Source: Syncephalis fuscata | Taxonomy: Eukaryota > Zoopagomycota > Zoopagomycetes > Zoopagales > Piptocephalidaceae | Length of the DNA stretch: 64,000 nt | Direction of reading: 5' to 3' | NCBI GenBank assembly: GCA_025786725.1 | Contig: JAHLTZ010000038.1 | Span: forward strand, 123,397 to 187,396 | Shown here: positions 25,595-35,443 of the stretch, one piece after another | Position numbering within the stretch: the first letter of the stretch is position 1 | Layout: every line of letters begins with the position of its first letter | Made by a program: the position numbers and the translations under genes | Notes under the pieces: model-generated | Seen by the model: the letters and a program-made list of their open reading frames with translations, nothing else | Told to the model about the DNA's origin: nothing | The model's database searches: none

Positions 25595-25809
25595 ATGGAT
25601 ATACAAATGATCGACTCGGTAGAACATTTAGGTAAAATTATAATATATTACCGTGTAAAATATTAACTGATTACCGATTTACAGAAGATAGCAGCTGTAT
25701 CCAACTTTGTGAATATATTAATACTTTGGAAATACCTGATATCGACAACATAATTACCGAACAAGAAAGTGCTAGTCAATTTTTTGTTCCAACTAATAAT
25801 GGCACTTAG
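25595..25809 (+). CDS. Two-exon micro-gene, 53 aa, unknown
   Basis: I do not recognise this product. An ATG frame of 37 nt (25595-25631) ends at GTAAAA, and ACAG at 25681-25684 opens a second exon (25685-25809); joined they give 53 codons plus stop with no internal stop. The peptide is acidic, starts MDIQMIDSVEHL, and ends FFVPTNNGT; it has no signal peptide or membrane segment. Organisation (short first exon, phase-1 intron of about 50 nt, acidic product of 50-60 aa) is like the gene at 49714-49940. A degraded direct copy of its second exon and 3' flank lies 550 bp downstream. Coding status is an inference from splice signals and the duplicated relic. Confidence 0.4.
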
Positions 25810-26530
25810 CTGGTATTCTTTTGCCCGCCAATATGTACCGCTGCCAGTTTCATGAATACATATTTATATGGGCAATCAATCGCATCGTCTATATAAACTA
25901 AATAAGCATATGTCGCCATCCATAGAACTATTACTCAATCCGATGTTATGATATTCATATATAGATAGTTTACCTTTTTTGTTTAATCCGGTGTTGCGCA
26001 CCATATTTTATAGATACCGCAATAAATAGAATTAATTCGTTATTACCAAATATAGTAATACAAATTACTTGATTCTCACACTCAGGGACTATAATGGACG
26101 TTTTTGCCATTTGCACAAAAGTAGATATTTACCTGATTACTTGTTTAACAAAGAATAAGCCATTTTACCACCATTTCTTACGTATACTACATATGTCAAT
26201 AAGTGTACTTTACTTTCATTGTAGTGCTATAATTTACTACACTAACTCTGTGAATATACAACACTTTTAAAATACTTGATATCGACAGCATGGCTCCCGA
26301 GGAAGAAACTACTAGTCAATTTTTATTTTAACTAATAATGGTACTTAACTGTTACTATTTTGCTCATTACTACGTATTGTTACAGAATTTATGAATACGT
26401 GCTCATATGGTCAATCGATACATTGTCTATATTAATAGCAGGGACGCATGTCGCCATTCTTGAAACTATCACACAATCTGATGTCATGATACCATATATA
26501 AATAACTTACGACAATAAATAGAATCGCTT
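25700..26530. repeat. Degenerate tandem duplication of about 280 bp
   Basis: 25704-25990 and 26250-26530 are clearly related in direct orientation: shared blocks include TGTGAATATA, CCTGATATCGACA/ACTTGATATCGACA, ACTAGTCAATTTTT, AACTAATAATGG and CATGTCGCCAT. The right copy has a stop early in the former frame and several indels, so it is a relic of the micro-gene at 25595-25809 plus its 3' flank. Confidence 0.7.
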
Positions 26531-27628
26531 ATACATAAAACTGGATTTCGGATTAATCTAGCCCCTATTAAGCCCATTCTCAGCGCACAATTTTATAACA
26601 ATGCATTATGTATCATACAATGTGTTGCATGTCATGTATTATCCAGTAGAACTGGGCAACGACGTAACAATCCAGCTTCATGCAGCAAAACAAAGAGGTC
26701 TAGACGGCGCCACATGGTTTGACATTGGCCGCATTTGAGTTTTTTATTCGTAGACACAGTAAAAAAAGGAAGAAACAAAACTACCAATAAGCAATAGGAG
26801 TATCGGTGCTAACGACAATGCCACGTTACGAGCCTTTTGTTTCCTTGAATAGTTCGCCTATAGCTGCCATTGCTATACTTAGAATAAAAAACATTTAGCT
26901 ATTATCCTGTTAAACACAGTTTAGCACGTTTTCCAACTACTCTATTGATGATTTGATGAGTAATTGTTGGATATTGAAATTCAAGGGACAGTTTAAAAGC
27001 AATCGTTGCTAGTTCTAGAGCACCTTCAAACAACAACTTAATTGAGCCGCATTAGCTGAGGCGACTTGATATAAACACATAGGCGAATTTAAAACAATCA
27101 AGCTTGCTGTGATTGGTGACATGGATAGCGGTGAAGCCTAGAAGAATGGCAGACATTAGAATACTACGTTTACTAGCCATCACTGTAAGGATGTAGCAGA
27201 AAGGCGACGTTTCACGCCCTGCTTTTAGGTCACACGAAAAGTCGTGAACACAATGTATCGCCTATTGTCTTGCGAAGCAGTATGAAGACAATAATGACTT
27301 TCTTTGTATGACCCGATTTGATACCCCTTGTCCTATTTTCTGCATGCTAGAGTAGAGCTGTACAATGAAGATTGCGGATTGTTTTTTACGAAAACACCAT
27401 AGGCAAGCCATGCACCGCACGTTATTGTTTAGACAGATGTAATATATAAATGGCGGCCAGTTCTCACCTGAAGTATTGTTCGATATCACATCTTCTACAT
27501 TTCTACAGTAAGACTCACATTTGCGAGCACACGCTGGTCCGTCATATTCAATTACAAATCACTTTAACTACATATCGGATTTAATCGATTTCTTGAATTT
27601 ACAGTTTGAATTATTATCATCCTTCAAA
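26531..27628. other. Intergenic; promoter of the TPSTG-repeat gene
   Basis: No supported gene. TATATAAA at 27443-27450 lies 178 bp before the ATG at 27629 and is a plausible TATA box, with transcription starting near 27480. Confidence 0.45.
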
Positions 27629-29308
27629 ATGAGATCCGCCGCAATTTACCTTTTAATGGCTGCCATTGTTGCCTCATGGAGCGTAGAGGCAATGCCAAGC
27701 TATAGCAGCTCTAATGATGCTCCTAAATCATCCTATGGCACCGTCTCACCTCCCACCAATGGTGGCGGCTATGGTACGCCATCTACTGGTACTCCATCCA
27801 CCGGTACGCCATCTACTGGTACACCATCTACTGGTACTCCAAATGGTGGAAACAAAACACCAAGTACTCCATCAACTAGCGGTGGTTATGGTACGCCATC
27901 TACTGGTACTCCATCAACCGGTACGCCATCCACTGGTACTCCATCCACTGGTACGCCATCTACTGGTACTCCATCAACCGGTACGCCATCCACTGGTACG
28001 CCATCCACTGGTACGCCATCTACTGGTACGCCATCTACTGGTACTCCAAATGGTGGAAACAAGACACCAAGTACTCCATCAACTAATGGCGGCTATGGTA
28101 CGCCATCCACCGGTACGCCATCTACTGGTACTCCATCAACTGGTACTCCATCAACTGGCACTCCATCCACCGGCACTCCATCCACCGGTACGCCATCTAC
28201 TGGTACTCCATCAACTGGCACTCCATCCACTGGCACTCCATCCACCGGTACGCCATCTACTGGTACTCCTAACGGTGGCAGCTCCACCCCAAGCACTCCA
28301 TCAACTAGTGGTGGTTATGGTACGCCATCCACTGGTACGCCATCAACCGGTACGCCATCAACTGGCACTCCATCCACTGGCACTCCTAACGGTGGCAGCT
28401 CCACCCCAAGCACTCCATCAACTGGCACTCCATCAACCGGTACGCCATCGACTGGCACTCCATCAACTGATGGCGGTTATGGCACTCCCTCAACTGGCAT
28501 TCCTAACGGTGGCAGCTCCACCCCAAGTACTCCATCAACTGGTACTCCTAATGTTCCTCACCGCCCACGCAAGTGCCGCCCACGCAAGCACCACGGCAAG
28601 ACCGGTGGCAACCCACCAATTACCACTGTGCCAATTGTACCAACTGTACCAACTGTGCCAACTGTGCCATCCACTGGCACTCCTAACGGTGGTAGCTCCA
28701 CCCCATCGACTGATGGTGGCTATGGTACGCCATCAACCGGTACGCCATCCACTGGTACGCCATCAACTGGCACTCCATCCACTGGCACTCCTAACGGTGG
28801 CAGCTCCACCCCAAGCACTCCATCAACTGGCACTCCATCAACCGGTACGCCATCGACTGGCACTCCATCGACTGATGGTGGTTATGGCACTCCCTCAACT
28901 GGCATTCCTAACGGTGGCAGCTCCACCCCAAGTACTCCATCAACTGGCACTCCATCCACCGGTACTCCATCAACTGGTACTCCATCAACTGGTACTCCAT
29001 CAACTGGTACTCCATCAACTGGTACTCCATCAACTGGTACTCCATCGACTGGCACTCCATCGACTGGTACTCCAAATGGTGGTAGCTACGGAAGCACTCC
29101 ATCAACTGGTACTCCAAATGGTGGCAAACAGAAGGTCCCAACCACCTCTACCACCACTCCAGTTACCTCTACCAGCATTCCATCCACCACAAGCGGTGCT
29201 AGCAAAACTCCATGCTCCTCTGGCAAGTCAAACAGCACACCTGCTACTTCCTCCTCTGCCCAACCACCTAAGCCTTCGGCTACAAGCTACGGCACCAGCC
29301 ATTATTAG
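27629..29308 (+). CDS. Secreted Thr/Ser/Pro-rich TPSTG-repeat protein, 559 aa
   Basis: Probably a mucin-like secreted or wall protein, heavily O-glycosylated; role inferred only from composition. The frame is open from 27521, but MRSAAIYLLMAAIVASW at 27629 is a good signal peptide, cleaved near SVEAMP, so I choose that ATG. The body is dozens of copies of the 5-residue unit TPSTG, in blocks punctuated by TPNGG and GGYG linkers. A basic island in the middle (RPRKCRPRKHHGKTGG, about residues 310-330) with a VPTVPTVPTVP stretch breaks the repeats. The end is Ser/Thr-rich with a second Cys (KTPCSSGKSN). Only two cysteines and no C-terminal GPI-type hydrophobic tail are visible. No introns. The repeat DNA has a 15-bp unit, so length probably varies between strains. 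Confidence 0.85.
   Translation: MRSAAIYLLMAAIVASWSVEAMPSYSSSNDAPKSSYGTVSPPTNGGGYGTPSTGTPSTGTPSTGTPSTGTPNGGNKTPSTPSTSGGYGTPSTGTPSTGTPSTGTPSTGTPSTGTPSTGTPSTGTPSTGTPSTGTPSTGTPNGGNKTPSTPSTNGGYGTPSTGTPSTGTPSTGTPSTGTPSTGTPSTGTPSTGTPSTGTPSTGTPSTGTPSTGTPNGGSSTPSTPSTSGGYGTPSTGTPSTGTPSTGTPSTGTPNGGSSTPSTPSTGTPSTGTPSTGTPSTDGGYGTPSTGIPNGGSSTPSTPSTGTPNVPHRPRKCRPRKHHGKTGGNPPITTVPIVPTVPTVPTVPSTGTPNGGSSTPSTDGGYGTPSTGTPSTGTPSTGTPSTGTPNGGSSTPSTPSTGTPSTGTPSTGTPSTDGGYGTPSTGIPNGGSSTPSTPSTGTPSTGTPSTGTPSTGTPSTGTPSTGTPSTGTPSTGTPSTGTPNGGSYGSTPSTGTPNGGKQKVPTTSTTTPVTSTSIPSTTSGASKTPCSSGKSNSTPATSSSAQPPKPSATSYGTSHY
28560..28630 (+). other. Basic, non-repeat island inside the TPSTG protein
   Basis: The only non-repetitive part of the mature protein core. 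It encodes alternating PR/PRK/HH residues with one Cys, and is followed by a tandem VPT run. It could be a binding patch for polyanionic glycans, or a processing site; neither is shown. Confidence 0.5.
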
Positions 29309-30429
29309 TTGATCTAATTTACTTACACTCAATGTTAACTATTAAATAAATATGCTAATATTTAAAATATTTATTATGCGCAATTGAACTTGTTTATTAA
29401 CAAATATAAATTTGATAAAGTTACTACGGCAACTAGAATAACGTAAATGGCTCAATATTTCATGTTATTGCGTAGTTATTTAAAATTAAATAAAGCACAA
29501 TTTAAAATACTTAAATTATAGTTGTTTTCATATAAATAAAAAATAACACTTTAAATAAATATAATTTAGTCATATTGTTACTGTTCTATAATTCCGGACA
29601 GGGTCTTGTGAAAGTGTGACCAAGAGATATACCATGTGATTGGATCACCAGTTAAAGTCGCATGTGATCGATCACAAGAATAATATATCTATTGGATATT
29701 AGTACCGATTACTAGTAACTAATACCTATTATGACAATATGACGAGTAGCTACTTGTTAGTTGTGAGCATATGAGCAGTCACTTGAACTAATATGCTGCA
29801 TTAATGATGAAATACTACAAGGCATTCAAGTTCTATTATTAGTTATGTTTACTATATAATGATAGCTTTATTCAATATCAATAAAGGAATAATCAAGTTT
29901 CTAGTCCAATATTATTTCTACTTAGTGTCATACAAGTTGTTCAGTTTATTATAGTTAAACTGTGGTAATTAATGACTAATAAGGAGTAATTTTATTATAA
30001 AAGCAATACAACCAAACAACACATTGTATTCTGAGCATTAAGGTGTTACTTGGTCATCTAAGTTGCAATTTCTAAAACTAGAAGCGTAACAATATTATAA
30101 GTTTTTGACCATGAGAACTAAATAATAGGTATTATTGTATTTAATGGTAACACATTTGAATACAACATTTGATCTTCACAATAAAATGGAATGCGCATAA
30201 CATGTGTTGGCAAACACATGTAGCACTATAAACTATAAATAGCGTATATTTGCGTACAAATATTGAATAACTATAAATAAACTGACCCCAGTCTCCTTGT
30301 ATCAATTTGAAACACTCGACGTCAAAGCTTTGCAGTTACTCTGAAAGTGTTTGTAAAAATTAAATTACTTGGCTTTTGTATTACTCATCTATCGGTGTAT
30401 ATTGTTACAATAAATAATTATGTTTAATA
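29309..30429. other. AT-rich intergenic stretch
   Basis: Very AT-rich with no supported gene. From about 30270 there is weak similarity to 50935 onward, that is, the flank of the duplicated LPMO-like locus (shared TAAATAAA, GTCTC.TTGTAT.AA.TT.AAACAC). Confidence 0.4.
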
Positions 30430-30745
30430 TTGATTCTAGCTTTTATTAAACATGCATTTAAATTCACATATTAAGTTGACATTTATTTGACGGTTTATCA
30501 TTTAATAGAAACATATCCGTTATATTTTTATACTTGATACAATATAAAGCATCATCCAATACAAACAGATTGTTTCACTTTTGTTAGCATGTTATTGGTA
30601 CATTGACCGCATTCGACAAAAAACATCATTTCAAAAATGAAACTATCAATTATTATAGAAACAGTAAACGTAACACCGGCAAATGCATCAAATTTTGTAT
30701 CAAATGTGCTACGTATTTCCATAAAATCAATATTAGCGTAATCAA

Positions 30746-30753
30746 TATAAATA
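30746..30753 (+). promoter_or_regulatory. TATA box of LPMO-like gene, copy 1
   Basis: TATAAATA about 200 bp upstream of the ATG, followed some 20-30 bp later by a CA-rich leader with a (CAA)n run. The same box is kept in copy 2 at 51413-51420. Confidence 0.6.
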
Positions 30754-30945
30754 CGCGATACAATTGAATTCAAAAGTAATACTTATCATCACCAACAACA
30801 ACAACTTCTCCACTCTTCTACGCTTCAACAAGACAAGGCTGTGCCTTAGATCTACGTACACCTACAACGACAAACTCGACGTTTTCTTTTCAACTCAACA
30901 CTTTCAACTTATAGATAGGCTGGTTTCCTACTCAACATTACAAAA

Positions 30946-31698
30946 ATGACTCGCTTCACATCTGTTCTTGGCATGACTGTGTGCGCTGCTGTGCTCTTTG
31001 CTGTTTCTACAATCTCTAACGTATCAGCTCATGGCTACATGAATTACCCAACGCCTCGTGGTATTCAAAAGTTGTCAACTATGGTTGACGATGTCAAGAA
31101 TCCAAATACTAAGGGCAAGTGCCGTGGTGAGCCTGCTGGCCAAGTTACCAACATATCTGGATCCTCCGTGACTCTGCAATTTACAATCACCGCTCCACAC
31201 ATCGGCCCATGCTCAGTCTATCTGCTTGATGAAAACCTGGGCAACGAACAAAAGATTGCCGACAAGAATGACTGTGCCGCCCCTGGTAAAGTCGGACCAT
31301 GGACTGTCAATCTTCCAGCAGGTGTATCTGGCCGCAAGGTTATTCGCTGGCACTGGAAGGCTTCGCACCTTGCTCCTCAAATTGAAAACTACGAGCAATG
31401 TGCCGACATCATGATCGGTGGTGGCGGTGGTAGCTCCGGCAAATCATCTGCCCCATCTGCAAATTCAGGCTCTTCTTCCAGTGGATCTAAAAAGCGTCCT
31501 AGCGCTCCTTCAGAGGAATCATCTGGACCCCCACCTAGCAAGAAGCAGAAGACTACCCCATCTACAAATTCAGGCTCTTCTTCCGGTAGATCTAGAAAGC
31601 GTCCTAGTGCTCCTTCAAAGGGATCATCTGGACCCCCACCTAGCAAGAAGCAGAAGACTGCCCCGAAGAATTCCGGCGGTAAAAAGTCCAGGAAATAA
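30946..31698 (+). CDS. Secreted LPMO/chitin-binding-4-like protein, 250 aa
   Basis: Resembles fungal copper-dependent polysaccharide monooxygenase-like proteins acting on chitin or other glycans outside the cell. Residues 1-28 form a signal peptide ending VSA, leaving His29 (HGYM) as the mature N-terminus, as a copper histidine brace needs. His85 in TAPHIGPC is a candidate second brace ligand. Cys59, Cys89, Cys110 and Cys152 could form two disulfides; RWHWKASH and NYEQCADIMIG are typical of the C-terminal strand of the fold. After a Gly-rich linker the last 90 residues are a Ser/Pro/Lys tail with a repeated GPPPSKKQKT unit, unusual because it resembles nuclear localisation signals. Single exon. 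Activity is not shown; some relatives are non-catalytic. Confidence 0.85.
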   Translation: MTRFTSVLGMTVCAAVLFAVSTISNVSAHGYMNYPTPRGIQKLSTMVDDVKNPNTKGKCRGEPAGQVTNISGSSVTLQFTITAPHIGPCSVYLLDENLGNEQKIADKNDCAAPGKVGPWTVNLPAGVSGRKVIRWHWKASHLAPQIENYEQCADIMIGGGGGSSGKSSAPSANSGSSSSGSKKRPSAPSEESSGPPPSKKQKTTPSTNSGSSSGRSRKRPSAPSKGSSGPPPSKKQKTAPKNSGGKKSRK

Positions 31699-31879
31699 AG
31701 TAGCAGATAGTGCACTGTTTCTGTACTAGATACAATCCAGTAGATATAACGACTCAGCAACGATTAATTGTAGGATACGCAGTAATGTTTTATGCAAATA
31801 AATTAACACATACGTCATTTCAAAACCATATATTGTGGCCATTTAAATGAGATAATTAACAAAAGTGTGTATTTTTATT

Positions 31880-33359
31880 GATACTGAATAAAGCTATTGT
31901 TTTATAACAATATAGCTAATGCTAAAGCTTGAATGTTTGTGTTAAACGTCATTAATAAAGTCTATCAATTTATGTAGCTATGCATATTTTCACAGCTAAC
32001 AAGTATTTTCTAAGCATGTCTTCGTAATAGTTGTTTGTTCGCATGCAATCTCAACATAACATTTAATTACATGGCGTATTTCTTAATTATATTATCATAA
32101 TAACATTGTAATAGCAGCAAGATTGTAACAATGCTTAATCAATGGTTTATCATTGCGTATTGTTTTGTTATTATACATGCACTGAAGCTAGATTTAATAC
32201 CAACTGTTGATGTATTTATTGGCAATAATATATTAACAATAATATTAATTAGCATTAACAACATATGGACATGCATTATAATATCAATACTATTCGATAT
32301 GTAATGAGTATTGATGTGTATTTAATCGTAACCAACAACAACGATATTACTATATATCGTGCGATTACTGCAGCATTATTAATTGTTAATATCATATGTA
32401 CATTAACGCGCGACTCAACAGCTGTATGATGCTTAGCTATATGATTGCTAATAGTGTATCTAATATATACATCTCACTGATGTATATTACTATTGGTTGC
32501 CACTTGTCAATTGAATATTATCATCAAAGCTGCAATTATAATAAGCAGCAGTTGTAAATATATCTACTAATGAACATCATCATTGCCGCTGCTTCGTGTA
32601 TTATTGGATGAGTATACATATGTGTATCAATTGCTTAGCATGATGTTTGTACCATAATGCTGCTTTCCATCATGATATTCTGTTTATTTTATTATAAATA
32701 TTATAAATACGGCCATTTTTAATAAATGTTTTATTATTTAGCATATTTTAGATAGATAACTTTGTTATAGCAAGCATACCAGTAGAGTCTTCAGTAGCTT
32801 TGGCATGTCATTGATTTACTGAAGCATATTACAATTCGTTATATTATGTGTAGATGCATCCATATTAGTCACTTTAGTAATAGGAGTAATTTATTCATTG
32901 TTTTATTTACTTGAAGACCATTACACTAGTATTAAACTGTTTATTAACAATTTAATATTATTTGGAAGGCGCGTGACTACATTTAATAATATTCAATTTA
33001 TTGAAAATGAAACTGAATGATAATTAATTAGTGTTCAAAATAACCATTATTCTGTACTCATATATACTTTCATTAAAAGCAATAACAAACATTTATTTTA
33101 TGTACTACATATTTTAAATGTTCATAAATTTCGTTTTTAATTACGTCAACTAATTATATAGCTATTTTCTTTAGCAACTAGCTATTTATCAAATAATTCA
33201 AGGCTCATTTATTATTTACGAACAACCCATCATAACTTTATGCAACTCAATATGCATCGTATTTATAAATCAAATAATAGTAATATCCCTTCATTAATAG
33301 TCACGTAAATGTGTAACCATTTTATTGAAAATAGTCCAATTTAGCCCACAATCTTACAA
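31880..33359. other. AT-rich intergenic DNA with a dispersed repeat
   Basis: No supported gene. Contains the repeat copy at 32585-32852 and, on both sides (about 32450-33100), weaker similarity to the inverted-repeat arms at 60.8-61.6 kb. Confidence 0.5.
32585..32852 (+). repeat. Dispersed repeat, copy A (268 bp)
   Basis: Almost identical (about four differences) to the reverse complement of 60504-60774, with sharp ends at CCGCTGCT on the left and ATTATGTGTA on the right. A more diverged direct copy lies at about 60790-61240. No coding potential and no obvious target-site duplication; probably part of a non-autonomous transposable element. Confidence 0.9.
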
Positions 33360-34753
33360 GACCTTTTATGGAACGTGTCGCTTTGTTGTGGTTGATGTTA
33401 TTATGGATACATATCATGATATAAAACCAGTAGAGATTGGCGGACCAATAAGTAAGCAGCACTTGCCAATGCCAATGCTTGTATCAGTCATCTATTAATG
33501 CCAATGAAAATAGCAAATGTAGCCGAGATGGAAGCGCAGTGCATTAGAGAAAATGAATATAAAGTTTTTAATGAGTCAAATGAATACTCTACTAACTCCT
33601 CCATCACCACATCTTCCATTGAACAAAAAGCTACTATGAGATGTGCCTTCTTAGTATGACCCATTACCGGCATTTTACCGCCCAGCGTTATTTATTTTCA
33701 ATCTAGAGATAGTGATTGGAAAAGCTTAGATGGACTTTGTTCACCTGCCATTTCTAATGATTGGATGTCTATAGTGGCTAAATATAAAACTATTCATGTT
33801 ATAAATTTTATTTATTTAATTTAGATATAAGCCAATGGATAGAAGGACCAAAGTATTACGATAATTTTTTAACTGCTTCTATCCGGTTTACTTCTTACTA
33901 CCAATGCCAATTTTTAACGTGGATAATAATAGCCTATTCTGAAAAATATAACGTTTATTCTACAGTCACTACTGCTCTAAACCCGCAGGTTGTTAAAAGT
34001 AGCAATGAAGTAAAGCATCTTTAATGGAAAGTATTTAATGCCCAAAAAAGCTAATCTTAGAAAATTTTATTTGGCGGAATTACAGTTCCATATTGTCCGG
34101 ATGCTGTAATCGAGGTATTGATTTATACGGAAAAGATGTGTTTAGTTATTGTATATGATACAAACACTCGTTCAGAACGCATTCACGACGGAACATTTAG
34201 CACCACATTGTCACCATTTGCACTAGGAGTTTTTATAGAATGATTTAGCACAATCAATATTCGACGCTAGATATTATGCTCAATTGCCACCAATCGACAG
34301 CGCCAATCAAGGACGTCTATTGTAGAACCGCAATATAAGCAGCGATCATGTTACAAACTTATACGGCGATAAATTGATTATCGTTATAAACTATGATTCA
34401 GTTGATACATTAGATGCTCGGGATGGAAATTTATTGCGTTCAATTGTTTGTCCATCCTACTTTTGACTCACTTTTTTATTGGATCATTATGCGGATTGTT
34501 TAGCTTGGAACACACAAACAATTGGTTTGTTGATATGCGCACTGGCCGTATATACAACCCATCAACACGTCTTACCAACAGACAAACTAAAAACGACAAA
34601 GAAAATAAGCCATTAAGCCCCGCTGACACAGCACATTTACTACGATTAAACGAAAATAAAGATTGGAAATTTTTGGAATATAGTTTATTGAATGTTGTTA
34701 TTGGTAAAATTAATGAGAATGGTGCTCGTGCATACGAAACATTTACGTTCTAA
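33360..34753 (+). pseudogene. Decayed protein-coding gene, unknown family
   Basis: Several protein-like frames follow one another on the + strand, each cut by a stop or shift: 33498-33830 (MPMKIANVAEMEAQ..., with a TGA near 33657 and then ITGILPPSVIYFQSRDS), 33834-34022 (SQWIEGPKYYDNFLTA..., Trp/Tyr-rich), about 34073-34240 (GGITVPYCPDAVIEVLIYTE...), 34242-34467 (DLAQSIFDARYYAQLPP..., one TAG near 34325, then GDKLIIVINYDS), and an intact 101-codon frame at 34448-34753 (VDMRTGRIYNPSTRL...). Some breaks could be introns (TTTAG at about 33825), but not all. The pieces look like remains of one gene of about 400 codons. I do not recognise the family. Confidence 0.5.
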
Positions 34754-35006
34754 AAAATAAACATTGAAAATACACAATATCACCAATACCACATGGTTAA
34801 ACGTTTTCAAAATAATAACTGTTAAGGTATTGGTGAACATTGATATAATCTGGAAATGTAATGTGTAAGAAGATATATATATATATGAACATAGGAATTA
34901 ATGTTTTATCAACGCTGCTTATTGGTAGCCAGTGGTTACCCAACTACTAATACTATTTAATCGATGATTTAATAAAATAAGATAATAGCACACTTGATTC
35001 CGTTAC

Positions 35007-35321
35007 ATGAATACTACTAGAATACGTTTTTTACTTTACAAATCATTCATGCATTCTCGACAACAAGCCATTGCGCTGTATCGTGCCGCCTTACGTACTT
35101 GCGATACATTTCCCATACCGTCTCTACGCAGTAAATTAAAATACAATGTTCGCGATTTATTTGATTTATATCGCCATGAAACAGAACCTAAGCGAATTGC
35201 TACACTAATAGAAAATGGCCAAGCAGACTTGCGCGTTTTAACCGATTTTAATCGTATAGATAAACCTACGTTAGAATGCTTATTTAAAAAGCGCGAAGTT
35301 GCCCTACAAACCAGTAAATAG
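35007..35321 (+). CDS. LYR-motif mitochondrial protein (LYRM2-like)
   Basis: Small LYR-family protein; relatives bind the mitochondrial acyl carrier protein and help assemble respiratory complexes (LYRM2: complex I). The 104-aa product has SRQQAIALYRAALRTC with the LYR tripeptide near residue 25, a conserved downstream Arg-rich helix (RSKLKYNVRDLFDLYR) and a third helix RIATLIENGQADLRVL, matching the three-helix layout and spacing of LYRM2. Length is typical. Single exon. The N-terminus (MNTTRIRFLLYKSF) is basic and suits mitochondrial import. Convergent with the SMG6-like gene (122 bp apart). Family secure, subfamily less so. Confidence 0.8.
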   Translation: MNTTRIRFLLYKSFMHSRQQAIALYRAALRTCDTFPIPSLRSKLKYNVRDLFDLYRHETEPKRIATLIENGQADLRVLTDFNRIDKPTLECLFKKREVALQTSK

Positions 35322-35443
35322 CTATATTCAGCTGCTGTTTGTTTCTTTGTAATCATTAGTCCAGCCATTGTTTGTATAGCGTATTTTTATATAAATAAAT
35401 ACTTCTATTAATAGTTTAATAATAAAACTGTCGCATAAATGAT

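Larger units (their letters stand above)
30430..31879 (+). repeat. 1.45-kb direct duplication, copy 1
   Basis: Nearly identical to 51106-52541 in the same orientation, 20.7 kb away. It covers about 500 bp of promoter, the whole LPMO-like gene and about 180 bp of 3' flank. Copies differ by substitutions and a CAT/CAA microsatellite in the leader. Similarity ends sharply after GTGTGTATTTT on the right, and fades into weak similarity on the left. Confidence 0.92.

Noticed and set aside
27714-29312. A 532-codon frame overlapping the TPSTG gene (His/Leu/Pro-rich)
   Set aside because: It is the +2 reading of the same 15-bp repeat; it lacks a signal peptide and its ATG lies inside the real gene.
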